From Notolepis coatsorum (taxonomy: Eukaryota; Chordata; Actinopteri; Aulopiformes; Paralepididae), in contig OZ020586.1 in NCBI GenBank assembly GCA_963971535.1, positions 74,940,949-75,004,948 on the forward strand: a stretch of 64,000 bases of DNA. Reading direction: 5' to 3'. The translations under genes and the position numbers were made by a program. The notes under the pieces were generated by a model. That model saw only the letters and a list, made by a program, of their open reading frames with translations. It ran no database searches and was not told where the DNA came from. Below are positions 13,128 through 21,555 of this stretch, one piece after another (the stretch's first letter is position 1; each line of letters opens with the position of its first letter).

Positions 13128-16100
13128 GTCCCCTCTCTACACCTCTCCATCATCTCCCCCCCTCTCTACATCTCTTCATCATCTCTTCCCCCCTCTCTAC
13201 ACCTCTTCATCATCTCCTTCCCCCCCTCTACACCTCTTCATCATCTCCTCCTCCCCCCTGTCTTTAATGAGACACTTGTGGTCTCTCCATTTGGCGCACA
13301 ATAGCAGGAATGTCAACTTCAATGTTTGTGCATGCAATCTGCATCAGATGAAATAATGTTTCATCCGACAGCCTGTTTCTCTACTTTGACTTGATGTGCT
13401 TCATGTTTGAGAAATTGCTCTCACATATGTATGTGCTCCCAAACATACTGGCCATAGAGAGGGCAAAGTCCCTGAGGAGTGGGAAGCGGGGCTCAGGTAG
13501 CAGTTTCCAAAACGAAATTCCCCTCTCATTTCTCTTTGCTTGAAAAAAAGGATCCGACTGTAGCTCGCACAGTTCAAGCTGCAACGGTGGGGGCTGCTCT
13601 GACACCGTAGCGGTGAGGGGGCCGGCAAACAGCGCTATCCGTGACTGCATGCCGATGAAATCTTCAAACCGATCATTGAATTGCATTTGCAGTGTTTCAA
13701 TGTCGCTCCTGTACTTTCCGACGGCTCAGCCATCGGATTTCTGTGTGTAGCTGCAAGTCGCCATAATCAGTGTCCATCTCTTCCAAAAAGGAGACAAACT
13801 TTCTATGGTTTAGTGACCTGTTGCCTCCACGAATTAGATTGGTAACCTTGGTAACCAAATCCATAACATGGCTGTAGTAGTCAAGCTTCTTGGCACAGAG
13901 AGCCTCCTATATCAGATAAAAAAAAAGAAAAACGATTTAACGACTCTCGCATATAATTTGACTACACTCGACTCGCATTGGTCATTATAGTGACCCACAA
14001 TAGATGGAAATTATGTTAGCGAACTTACCTGATGTATAATGCAGTGCAGCATTGGACACTCAACGCCACTCTGCCTTAGAAGCCCGGCGAATCCTGTGCG
14101 TTTTCCTTTCATTGCCGTTGCTCCATCGGTAACAACAGCCGACAGTTTATCAAAACCCCCATATTGCTGCACGCCACTTTCAACAGCGTTTCATATGTCC
14201 ACACTAGGGCTGACCCCTATTAGTCAAATAGTCGACTAATCGATTGAAAGGAGCCATAGTCGACTGCCAACTCTTCTTAGTCGAATACAATAAAAAAAAT
14301 AAAAAAATAAAAAAAATAAAAAAAATAAAAAAATATTATATATATATTTTTTTTTTATTGGCCTGGGGCCGCATGGAACGTCGGTGAGGGCCGCATGCGG
14401 CCCGCGGGCCGCCAGTTGCCCCTCCCTGGTATAGAGCGACGTGACAGCTCCAGGGCGACGGTAGACAGCCCCGTGTGTGGTATAGAGCGACGGGACAGCT
14501 CCAGGGCGATGGTAGACAGCCCCGTAGGGTATAGAGCGACGTGACAGCTCCAGGGCGACGGTAGACAGCCCCGTAGGGTATAGAGCGACGTGACAGCTCC
14601 AGGGCGACGGTAGACAGCCCCGTAGGGTATAGAGCGACGGGATAGCTCCAGGGCGACGGTAGACAGCCCTGTAGGGTATAGAGCGACGTTACAGCTCCAG
14701 GGTGACGGTAGACAGCCCCGTAGGGTATAGAGCAACGGACAGCTCTGTTGTATGTTAGATGATAGTACGAGTACGTATGTGAGTTAGGGGCAGGGAACCA
14801 ACCTGCTCTGTTGTATGTTAGAGCGATGCTCGGTTGGATGTTATTATCATAATAATAATATCGATATACGGGTTAATTAAATAAGTTTAATTATGAAATA
14901 AGAGGGAGTTCGATCTCCAGTGGGGCCTTCTCACACCTAATAAATAGGCAGAGTCTTGAAGACACGTCACCAGAAAGAACTGGTGCGCGTTGGGGGTCAC
15001 CCGTGGGACGAACAGATAGAGCGCGGAGTGGGTATCGTTTAGCTGCTGGTGTCACGCAGGAAGACAAACAGGGAACAGCCCTGTAGGATTAGATATGGGT
15101 GTTGAGAAGGTGGGGGACTAATAGAGAACAAATAGCGCCATGGGCTGTAGGACACTCACACCGTCCAACAGTCTGGAAGGGCGTGGCCATGGCAGGGGCT
15201 TGCAGAGGGAAAATATATAGAGAACGAGCTGCAGGCCCAAAGCCACGGTAGACTAATAGAAAAACACTGGGTCGAGTGTACAGAAAAACTGCTGGCGTGG
15301 TGTTTCTGCTTTCAGAGTCTGGAGAGGGCCGACGGTGGTGGAGATGAGCCTCAACCAAGATGACCAACGGGGCGGAGACGGCCGACGGGGCGGAGTCCAG
15401 CGGTCGCAGGCGGTGTTGCCCAGGGGAGAACGAGGCGGACATCGGAGGGGTTTTCCTGCGGAGACGAGGGCTTTCCTGCGGAGACGCTGTTTAGAGAGCG
15501 TTTTGAAACAACAGAGCATGGGCGGTGAATCATGGACAAGCAGGGACTTCCTTTCAGAGTCAATCAGGAGATCGAGAGACGAGACAACAGTGAGAAGTCC
15601 TGTGTTCATTGATTAGGAGTATGAGATATAAATGGAGGATTCATATAGAAGATATATGTATAGAAGGATATATATATATAGAAGGTAGATAAGAGGGAAA
15701 ACAGTAAAACAACAGGATAGAATTATTGGGAGCAGACAGAGGAGCTCTAATTGTTATGAGTCGTTGGATGTTGTTGGTGTTGGTGGTCGGTTTCGGTTCC
15801 CTTTGTGCACGAAGGGGGGCGCAAACAGACATCAGGCAGCAAGATCACTGGGTTGACCGTGGGCCGTCTTCATTTCTTGTGCACGAGAGATGAGGTTGGT
15901 TTGCTTCAACCACAGGCTATTTTTGGCATAATTAATTAAAAAACCAAATAATGATTTATGATTCTGAAGGGGTGATAAGAATCAAGGGGGGATTGAGAGA
16001 AAATGGTGGTTTTTTCAATGTATATTTGGTTTATAAAACTGATATAAAGAGACGCTTTAAGAGGGTAATATCATTATCATCACGGGATGATATTGACGGT

Positions 16101-18320
16101 GGAGAAGAAGAGGTTTCACAAGCACACTGCCAGCGAGGGGGGTTTGTTTTGAATTCCGATTGGAAGACAAAACAAAGATAAGGAGCGGTACAGAGCGAGG
16201 GAGAGGGGTGACCTCTTTAATGCAACAGTGAATGAAACGTTTAATAGTGTGAAAGGTTATTAACACTTGTCATGACAATGCGGCACATGACAACCAGAAA
16301 GGGGTGGGCTATCATAGTTATGACGAAGATCCTATAAAGCTGACGGTGGTTCCGGGCAGGGGTGCAGTCGTAATATGGGCGAAGGCCAAACGGTATCCTA
16401 TTATTATGCAAAGTCTAGGCACTTATCACCTAGACTTTGCATAATAATAGGATGCGCGCACTTCTAAGCCCAAACGTCGTTTGACCGCGTGTGCCCAGCA
16501 CTGCACCACAGGTTCCGGGTAGGGCCAGACTAGAAATCTGGGAGACCAAAGAAACAAATCCCACAGGAGGGAAGGGACCAAGAGACTCTCTCCTCTTATC
16601 ACAGAGGGGGGGGGGAGAATGCCACATCATCATTAGCTTCGGCTACCACGAGGATGGTCTTGGCTGACGACCGGGCCTGACCACTTTTGGACTGAATAGC
16701 AGAGGGACAATCTGAACACACCGAAAGATCATTAGAATAGACTCTTCAAGGACAATACAATCTGTTAACATCTGAGCTGAGGTTTCTGTTTATCAAATAA
16801 AACCACGCTTTTCCTTGTAAGGTATTTCACGTTGTCGGAGTGTCGAATTCTTACGGAGGTGGAGAATTATTATGGTTTGCGGATTGTACTAACGGGGAGA
16901 GATCAGGATTATATCAACCAGTATCAGAGACGTCAGGACCATTAAAATGACACAACGCAGAGGAATTGGATGGAGAGCCAAAACAGACGAAGACGTGATA
17001 CTGGCCAGTTTGATCAGGATCTAACAGTATGTATACATGACATGTACTCTCTTAAAGGTGCTATAGATAACATTCACTAGATGCACTCGATGTTGCACTA
17101 GAGCAGCATGTCAGACACTGTCAATGTAGCCAGGCCCTGGTCCTCTTACACTAGTCAAGATAGTCATCTTCCACCAGTCAAGGACCCAACTTGAGAAATG
17201 GAGTCTCTCTCACTCTCTGGGAACCCAGGGTTTAAAACACGTTATTCTAATGCGAGACACATCCAGTGCAGGACCTACTTTATGAATTGAAAATGGGGGA
17301 CCCTGATGTAAACAAGACGAAAGTATGTCTCTTTTCTGCATCCCCTTAACAATTGTGTGTATTGAGCCGTACTGTATTGTAACCATTCTGCAATCTGTTA
17401 ATAAAGTTTTCAATCAATCAATCAATCAGGTTTCANNNNNNNNNNNNNNNNNNNNNNNNNNNNNNNNNNNNNNNNNNNNNNNNNNNNNNNNNNNNNNNNN
17501 NNNNNNNNNNNNNNNNNNNNNNNNNNNNNNNNNNNNNNNNNNNNNNNNNNNNNNNNNNNNNNNNNNNNNNNNNNNNNNNNNNNNNNNNNNNNNNNNNNNN
17601 NNNNNNNNNNNNNNNNNNNNNNNNNNNNNNNNNNNGTTAATAAAGTTTTCAATCAATCAATCAATCAGGTTTCAACCAGTACAGTAGTTTCAGAAACACC
17701 AGTGTATCCAAGAAGAACAGAGGACATTCCTTCAATGACTGCTCACCATGTCATGTTGAAACAAGAATAACTAATATTTTCTAGTATATAAACATGCTTT
17801 GTTTATTCCATGCATGCATGTGTATTTCCCAGCCTCTAGATAACTTTATTTAACAGATTGCAGAATGGGTACAATACAGTACGACGGCTCAATACACACA
17901 ATTGTTAAGGGAATGCAGACCAGAGAAAGACGTTTGTCTTGTTTACATCAGGGTCCCCCATGTTCAACTCATAGTGAACATTCACGGTTCTTCTCTGCGT
18001 GTTGTTTAGCTAGCTAAATGCTGTCCCATACCATTATACACCCCATGTTCTGCTATGCTGGTCCTGTCTCGCGTTATTTGAATCCACGTTCAGTGCTGGT
18101 TAATTCAACCGATGATTTAACACAACGTGAAACACAAAGCAGATTCGACCACACTTTATAAACCCCACGCATTTTAAACGTTGTTTATCTGAGTGAATTG
18201 GCAAAACGACATAGGAGCAGGTACGATATTACTAACCTGTAAATTCCACCAATGTGTCCCAACAAAGTTGGAATAGTGTCCTAGTTGAAGGGTGATGACT
18301 TCTCTACAAAGACCACTCAT
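2435..18320 (-). CDS. msto1: Misato homolog msto1, N-terminal half (four exons; 3' part lies outside the window)
   Basis: Misato/DML1 proteins carry a tubulin/FtsZ-like fold, act at mitochondria and are needed for mitochondrial distribution and fusion. The gene reads leftwards. Exons are 18320-18237, 6901-6772, 5117-5048 and 2510-2435 (84, 130, 70 and 76 nt), joined in phases 0, 1, 2 and 0, giving 120 codons without a stop. Visible family matches are the N-terminal [14 protein letters not shown] and GTHWWNLQ, then VLFREGHTL with [15 protein letters not shown], and SKNPFLQD. The start is the ATG at 18320-18318, nine bases before the conserved REV motif (residues 6-8). Family members are about 570 residues, so roughly 450 remain beyond position 1. 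Intron 1 is 11.3 kb and packed with transposons. The identification rests on remembered family sequence; I ran no search. Confidence 0.9.
2575..4600 (-). mobile_element. 5'-truncated, frameshifted LINE of the Jockey/CR1-L2 superfamily (LINE-B)
   Basis: Minus-strand fragments run in order through a non-LTR reverse transcriptase: fingers region with GPDN and [20 protein letters not shown] (4566 down), [25 protein letters not shown] and KFSDDSSIV, the [17 protein letters not shown] motif, and the C-terminal [18 protein letters not shown] with [11 protein letters not shown] (to 3317). At least two frame changes (near 4290 and 3700) make it non-functional. The catalytic box reads FSDD instead of FADD. 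The 3' UTR ends near 2575, and a second LINE tail is inserted at about 2840-3240. It sits in msto1 intron 3. Confidence 0.85.
2840..3240 (+). mobile_element. L2-like LINE 3' end inserted into LINE-B
   Basis: It contains 'ggttttagtgagtttttcc', typical of fish L2 3' ends, and ends in 'aaataaatttgatttgattt', a short tandem tail. The LINE-B sequence resumes on the far side at about 3240, so this copy is younger than LINE-B. The left boundary is approximate. Confidence 0.65.
4605..5015. repeat. Degenerate minisatellite interrupted by a LINE tail
   Basis: Units containing 'gatgtacatagtactaaatg' recur near 4632, 4899 and 4947. Between them, about 4720-4900 is a plus-strand LINE 3' end with 'gtgaagcactttgagctg' and 'gctatacaaataaagttta' followed by an ATT tail. 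This lies in msto1 intron 3, just downstream of exon 3. Confidence 0.6.
5048..5117 (-). CDS. msto1: msto1 coding exon 3
   Basis: The acceptor is ccacaacag above 5117 and the donor gtaggt begins at 5047. It encodes [16 protein letters not shown] and then KDTSALT, aligning with the misato GSL-LKEEGGLY region. The exon exits in phase 2 (TG), completed to a tryptophan codon by the first G of exon 4. Confidence 0.88.
5200..6000. other. Intron 2 sequence of msto1, no feature recognised
   Basis: I see no exon, clear transposon end or tandem repeat here. Short ORFs are not supported by any family similarity or splice context. Confidence 0.4.
6006..6480 (+). mobile_element. tRNA-derived SINE with intact head
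   Basis: The head has A-box-like 'tggcgtagtggg' and B-box-like 'gttcgagccc'. The body ('gttgtggacagcaactcctacag') and the tail 'aattgggatggg' are shared with copies at 561-1034 and 29898-30241. Flanking 'tttttgttttggt' occurs on both sides (about 5992 and 6486), the probable target duplication. It lies in msto1 intron 2. Confidence 0.78.
6772..6901 (-). CDS. msto1: msto1 coding exon 2
   Basis: The acceptor is ttctttctgtcag just above 6901 and the donor gtagcc begins at 6771. The exon has 43 codons plus one base. It encodes [15 protein letters not shown] followed by [12 protein letters not shown], which matches the misato segment around the family's YTPR-LMDLKGSL motif. The leftover G joins GA of exon 3 to make the glycine of DLKGSL. 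Confidence 0.92.
6946..7132. repeat. 28-bp minisatellite, about 6.7 copies
   Basis: Tandem units built on 'cttcctgttaaacatctgct' followed by 'acatccta'. The array starts about 45 bp upstream (in msto1 sense) of the exon 2 acceptor. Confidence 0.85.
7203..7380. repeat. Interspersed repeat of the 'gctagcctagcttagcac' type
   Basis: It runs from 'aaaggaacacaccaacatta' to 'gctagcctagctgg'. Related copies lie at 32827-33075, 33597-33850, 34625-34800 and (partial) 44966-45052. The core occurs very widely in percomorph fish genomes. Its mobility class is not evident from the sequence. Confidence 0.7.
7530..7785. repeat. Foldback element
   Basis: 'ccctgtccaaccaac' near 7548 is inverted as 'gttggttggacaggg' near 7750. 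'caccttattgaaaaaatta' is inverted near 7725, and 'gacgtagac' is inverted as 'gtctacgtc' near 7702. The arms are roughly 100 bp. Confidence 0.7.
7788..7830. repeat. (TATG)n microsatellite
   Basis: Short uninterrupted tetranucleotide run, about nine units. Confidence 0.9.
8268..9578. mobile_element. hAT element nested inside the outer hAT
   Basis: It begins 'caggggaggaaac' and ends in the inverted form 'tttcctcccccg'. The perfect 8-bp duplication 'tctgcgag' lies at 8260-8267 and 9579-9586. Subterminal 'ctggcgagt' motifs occur at both ends. No intact ORF was recognised. A LINE tail sits inside at 8640-8757. Confidence 0.88.
8640..8757 (+). mobile_element. 5'-truncated LINE-A tail
   Basis: It contains 'gtactgtattgtacccattc', 'ctgcaatctgttaataaag' and a tail of CAAT units. 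This is the 3' end of the family whose ORF lies at 19717-20721. Confidence 0.85.
10588..11411 (+). repeat. 5' LTR
   Basis: 824 bp, starting 'tgagagaaaatgg' and ending 'ggatctaaca'. It lacks a 46-bp segment present in the 3' LTR after 'gatattgac' and lacks the MITE. Internal sequence starts with 'gttggttgccgatgac'; the TGG three bases in is a possible but unproven primer-binding site. Confidence 0.85.
12338..14428 (-). mobile_element. hAT transposon (Charlie/GTF2IRD2-like) inserted in the minisatellite
   Basis: It begins 'caggggtgggcaact' and ends in the inverted 'agttgcccctccctg'. The 8-bp duplication 'gtatagag' lies at 12330-12337 and 14429-14436, and equals the repeat-unit sequence. It contains a decayed transposase on the minus strand, a ~100-bp internal inverted repeat (about 12672-12780 against 12818-12930), a TAA microsatellite (13076-13126) and a CT-rich short tandem (13130-13258). 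Confidence 0.9.
13381..14210 (-). pseudogene. hAT transposase remnant (GTF2IRD2/ZBED-type)
   Basis: Reading leftwards: [20 protein letters not shown] and [12 protein letters not shown] just below 14170, then a donor gtaagt. An acceptor-like 'ttatctgatatag' precedes [20 protein letters not shown] near 13905. [11 protein letters not shown] comes next, followed by a stop. The C-terminal dimerisation part is at 13686-13381, with [19 protein letters not shown] and [12 protein letters not shown]. Order and motifs match the GTF2IRD2-like branch of hAT transposases. Frame breaks near 13730 and loss of the N-terminus make it inactive. A fragment of another hAT ('tagggctgacccc', about 14206-14340) interrupts its upstream end. 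Confidence 0.75.
15994..17026 (+). repeat. 3' LTR
   Basis: 1033 bp. It matches the 5' LTR end to end except for the 46-bp segment near 16096-16150 and a 155-bp MITE with its duplication at 16349-16519. It ends 'ggatctaaca' followed by the target duplication 'gtat'. Confidence 0.85.
16357..16511. mobile_element. 155-bp hAT-like hairpin MITE in the 3' LTR
   Basis: The 8-bp duplication 'gttccggg' lies at 16349-16356 and 16512-16519. The ends are 'caggggtgcagt' and, inverted, 'actgcaccacag'. The centre is a near-perfect hairpin, 'cctattattatgcaaagtc' against its complement around 16415-16455. The matching position of the 5' LTR (about 10893) has a single 'gttccggg', the empty site. Confidence 0.9.
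17289..17428 (+). mobile_element. 5'-truncated LINE-A tail
   Basis: It starts 'gaattgaaaatgggggacc' and continues through 'ctgcaatctgttaataaag' to CAAT units, stopping 8 bp before the assembly gap. The same tail end reappears at 17636-17668 after the gap. Confidence 0.85.
17436..17635. other. Assembly gap (200 N)
   Basis: Exactly 200 undetermined bases. The 39 bases before the gap (17397-17435) are repeated identically after it (17636-17674), suggesting two contig ends that overlap rather than a real 200-base unknown. Confidence 0.97.
17838..17985 (-). mobile_element. 5'-truncated LINE-A tail, minus strand
   Basis: 'cagattgcagaatgggtac' and 'caattgttaagggaatgcag' mark the 3' end of the LINE-A family in reverse orientation. 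Confidence 0.8.
18237..18320 (-). CDS. msto1: msto1 coding exon 1
   Basis: Twenty-eight codons from ATG (18320-18318) to CAG, followed by the donor gttagt starting at 18236. It encodes the conserved misato N-terminus with [13 protein letters not shown] and THWWNLQ. The phase-0 exit matches the start of exon 2. It was too short for a simple ORF scan and is separated from exon 2 by 11.3 kb. Confidence 0.88.
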
Positions 18321-18645
18321 CGTGAAGGGATTTAATAAACCAGATAATGTCTAAACATTATATTATGTAAATAGTATTTCAAGTCATCGCATGTCACAAG
18401 GCAACATGACAACACTGTGGTGGGTTAACCTAACGTTACGCTGACTCCGCCCTCAAACTAAGGATTGGCCGACTGCTATTGGTTCTAATGAAGAGCCTCG
18501 AGAGATACTATTGGCTTATCGAAGTGCTTATAGTAGTTTGGTTTCACCGTGCTGAACTGCGCACGGCGTTCTGATTGGCTGTAGCACTTAACAGGGTAGA
18601 CTCATCAGTGGGTCCACTCCGCACCATTACTGCGCAGTGCGCACA
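18321..18645 (-). promoter_or_regulatory. msto1 promoter region: CCAAT cluster and NRF1-like site
   Basis: Upstream of the msto1 ATG, four ATTGG motifs (CCAAT on the msto1 strand) stand at 18464-18468, 18478-18482, 18510-18514 and 18574-18578, that is 144-258 nt before the start codon. A GC-rich palindrome 'tgcgcagtgcgca' (18631-18643) resembles an NRF1 site, and a 'ccgccc' box lies near 18448. CCAAT clusters (NF-Y) and NRF1 sites are common in housekeeping and mitochondrial-gene promoters. The transcription start itself is not visible. Confidence 0.55.
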
Positions 18646-18660
18646 CGATTGGAGCGCTAT

Positions 18661-19205
18661 TGATTGAATGAATGAATGAATGAAAACTTTATTTAACAGA
18701 TTGCAGAATGGGTACAATACAGTACGGCTCAATACATACAATTGTTAAGGGGATGCAGACCTGAGAAAGACGTTTGTCTTGTTTCCATCAGGGTCCCCCA
18801 TTTTCAATTCATATAGACATATATGACATACATGACATACAGATAGTCAGTACTGCTACATCTATACATTTATGACATACCAGATTTGCAAATACAGTAC
18901 TGTTTGTGATACAGAAGGAGTCAAGAAAAGGGAGTATATACATTTGACGTAGAAACTGTACATTGGAGGAGGTTGGGTGGGGGGGGTTGGGTACATTGGG
19001 ATATTGACAACCATACTGGGTAATTTACATTGGAGGTGGTTGGGGGGGGGGGCGGGGGGCGGGGGGCACACTGTATAAACAAGTAACACTGTACATTGAG
19101 GGGGGGGGGGGAGGAGACACTGTACAAACAAACACAATTGTACATTGAACTATTGACAAAACCATACTAGGTAAATGACTGTACATTGGAGGGGGTTGGG
19201 TTAGG
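18661..19205 (-). mobile_element. LINE-A 3' end, minus strand, with G-rich repeats
   Basis: It opens with a 'tgaatgaatgaatgaaaact' tail, then 'cagattgcagaatgggtac'. About 18955-19205 holds imperfect 'gtacattggaggaggttggg' units, also present in the neighbouring copy, so they belong to the LINE 3' UTR. Confidence 0.75.
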
Positions 19206-19213
19206 ATATTTAC

Positions 19214-20755
19214 AGATTGATTGATTGATTGATTGAAAAGTTTATTAACAGATTGCAGAATGGGTACAGTACAGTACAGCTCAATACATACAATTGTTAA
19301 GAGGATGCAGACCTGAGAAAGACTTTCGTCTTGTTTCCATCAGGGTCCCCCATTTTCAATTCATCATATGACACACATGACATACAGATAGACAGTACTG
19401 CTACATCTATACATTTATGACATACCAGATTTTCAAATACAGTACTGTTTGTGATACTAAAAAAATCCAGAAGAAGAGTATATACATTTGACATAGAAAC
19501 TGTGCATTGGGGGAGGTTGGGTAGGGGTGGGGCTGTACATTGGAGGTGTGGGGGGGGGGGGGGTAGGGGGGGGGGGACACTGTACATTGGAATACTGACA
19601 TACATTTGACATGGAAACTGTACATTGGAGGAGGTTGGGTAGGTGGGGTGGGGTTGGGTGGGGCTGTACATTGGAATACTGACAAAGCCATGCTTGGTCT
19701 TTATTGTACAACTGGGTTAGGACATTTGTAGGGGCCAGTTTTGAATTGCAGTCTCCCGTAGGTGTTCTTTGAGAGTGTTTTTGAAGGTGGGTAGTGATTT
19801 ACATTCCTTTACAGCTTTGGGTAGGGCGTTCCACATTGTTGTGGCATAATTGCGAAACGTGTTTAGTCCCTTGTTTGAGCCGAATCTGGGTTTTACATGA
19901 TTTGTGGAGCTCCCTCTGGTGTTGTGATCGTGGTATTCACTGACCTTTGGGAAGTATTTTGACATGTACATGGGTACCTTGGTTGTGTAGTGTATCTTGT
20001 AGACCAGGCCCATTGCAAGTTGCTGTACTCTGTTGTCTACTCTAAGCCATCCTAGGTTGGCAAAGTGTGCAGGGGTGAGGTGGGTTCTAGGAGTCAGGTC
20101 AAGCAGTAGTCTGACTAGTTTGTTTTGAGATGTTTGTAATTTGGTTTTTAGTGCCTTTGAGGTGCTTTGGTACCATGAGGTGCAAGCATAGTCGTAGTAC
20201 CCTTGAATGAGTGCTCCTGCCAGAGTCTTCAGGGTATTCTTGTTTACCAGGGAGGAGATCCGGTACAAGAATCGAGTTCGTTGATTGACTTTTTTTATTA
20301 CATTGGATGCCATTTTGTCACAGGAAAGATTAGCCTCTAGGATGGAACCCAGGTAGGTAATTTCATCTTTCCTTGTGACAATATTGTCACCCACTGTAAC
20401 TGAGAAGCCGTCTGTTTTGCTGAGTTTGTTATTTGAACCGAAGAGAATGGACTCTGTTTTGCCCATGTGTAATGATAGTTTGTTGTCGGCGAGCCATATG
20501 CAGATTTTGCCTAGTTCCGAGCTGAGGGTTTTTTCAACCTGTAACTTGTTCTTGTCAGAGACCAGCAGGGCTGAGTCGTCCGCAAACAGGAACAAGTTGC
20601 AGTCACAAGCTGACGACATGTCATTTGCATAAATTAGGAACAGTAGTGGTCCTAGTATGCTTCCTTGTGGAACACCACAGTTCACTGTGAGGGGGGGGGA
20701 TAGGGTACCGTTTACCTCCACAGTTGACTCGTATTTGGGTGTGTCATACCTAAAT
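19214..20755 (-). mobile_element. LINE-A, longest copy, with reverse transcriptase C-terminal ORF
   Basis: The 3' tail is four ATTG-type units at 19214-19230, followed upstream by the same G-rich 3' UTR as its neighbour. The uninterrupted frame at 19717-20721 encodes 334 residues: VNCGVPQGSILGPLLFLIYA, LFLFADDSALLVS (catalytic FADD), KLSLHMGKTESILFGS, YLGSILEANL, and a C-terminal region ending TFRNYATTMWNALPKAVKEC and FKNTLKEHL. This is the palm-to-C-terminal part of a Jockey-superfamily non-LTR reverse transcriptase. Endonuclease and fingers are missing (5' truncation near 20755). Six further tails in the window belong to this family. Confidence 0.88.
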
Positions 20756-20847
20756 ATCTAAACTTCAAAATGACCAGATTTGATGTACCTTCATTTGATT
20801 ACGATTAAGAATTACATTTTTATTCATTATTTAATTAAATAGGTAAC

Positions 20848-20930
20848 TCAAGTTTCAAGTTCAAGTTTCTTTAATAGTTGTCATACAGAAGTACAGAATA
20901 CTTTTATACAAAATGCTTCTTAAGTAACGA
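20848..20930 (-). mobile_element. LINE-C tail fragment
   Basis: 'caagtttctttaatagttgt' and 'catacagaagtacagaatac' match the 3' end of the LINE at 35404-36741; another copy lies at 28650-28735. Confidence 0.8.
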
Positions 20931-21003
20931 CAGAAACGGCCCAACAATGAGTGCATTCAATTACCTCTGCTTGGGTTAGCTGGATGAACAGGTTCAACAC
21001 ACT

Positions 21004-21115
<112 letters not shown>

Positions 21116-21339
21116 CACTTGAGTTTCGGCTCGCACAGCCAGCCATTAAAACAAACAACAAGGGTGACTTTTGACGGTTGCTGTTTTCAACAGGACAATA
21201 TATCAGAGGTGTCTGTGCCTTTTCAGCTTCTATTTGATGACATAGGCTTGGTCGTGTCTCCTTAGTTATAGTTCCCTGTGTTGCGTAGGCATCCCGGCGG
21301 GGAGGGCAAAGTCTATTTCACACACTCGCCCCACCTATC

Positions 21340-21555
21340 CAGATCAGATCCATTTGGTCACGTGACGAGCCGGCGGCTCACAGTTGCATCAAACGAACCC
21401 ACTAATGTACCTGACCTGTCCGTCCGCGGCGCCACACCTGCTGAAGAATCTATATCCTCTTCGCGACAACGAATGAGAAATACTATCACAATTCAAGATT
21501 TTCTTTTTGTTTCAATCTATTGCTTGGTTGGATTATGTCTTGAATGTATGTGCAG
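21340..21555 (+). promoter_or_regulatory. Possible tmem79 promoter / 5' non-coding exon
   Basis: A GC-richer, repeat-free patch contains the perfect palindrome GTCACGTGAC at 21357-21366, the CLEAR/E-box form bound by TFEB-type and USF factors. At 21556 a donor-like 'gtacgt' follows 'tgtgcag'. A matching acceptor 'tttccttttcag' ends at 24621 before tmem79's first coding exon. Assignment to tmem79 is inference from position and orientation; RNA evidence would be needed to fix it. Confidence 0.3.

Larger units (their letters stand above)
12122..14745. repeat. 49-bp minisatellite inside the LTR element, split by a hAT
   Basis: Units contain 'tatagagcgacgtgacagct', 'ccagggcgacgg' and 'tagacagccc'. 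About 4.5 units lie at 12122-12337 and about 6.5 at 14429-14745. The hAT at 12338-14428 divides what was one array. Open frames in this array are repeat artefacts. Confidence 0.9.
10588..17026 (+). mobile_element. Non-coding LTR retrotransposon (retrovirus-like LTRs, no gag/pol)
   Basis: Long direct repeats at 10588-11411 and 15994-17026 both start TG and end CA. The 4-bp duplication 'gtat' flanks the whole (10584-10587 and 17027-17030). A purine tract 'caagggggga' ends at 15992, directly before the second LTR. Each LTR has TATA-like 'cctataaagc' and polyadenylation-like 'caaataaaacc'. The internal part (11412-15993) shows no gag, protease or reverse transcriptase; it holds a 49-bp minisatellite and a later hAT insertion. 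The LTRs differ only by scattered bases, one 46-bp deletion and one MITE, so the insertion is fairly young. It lies in msto1 intron 1. Confidence 0.85.

Noticed and set aside
18862-19711. Proline-rich minus-strand frames
   Set aside because: They lie in the G-rich 3' UTR repeats of LINE-A and differ between the two copies.
19717-20721. Host gene for a 334-residue protein
   Set aside because: Sequence is a non-LTR reverse transcriptase with repeat tails elsewhere in the window.
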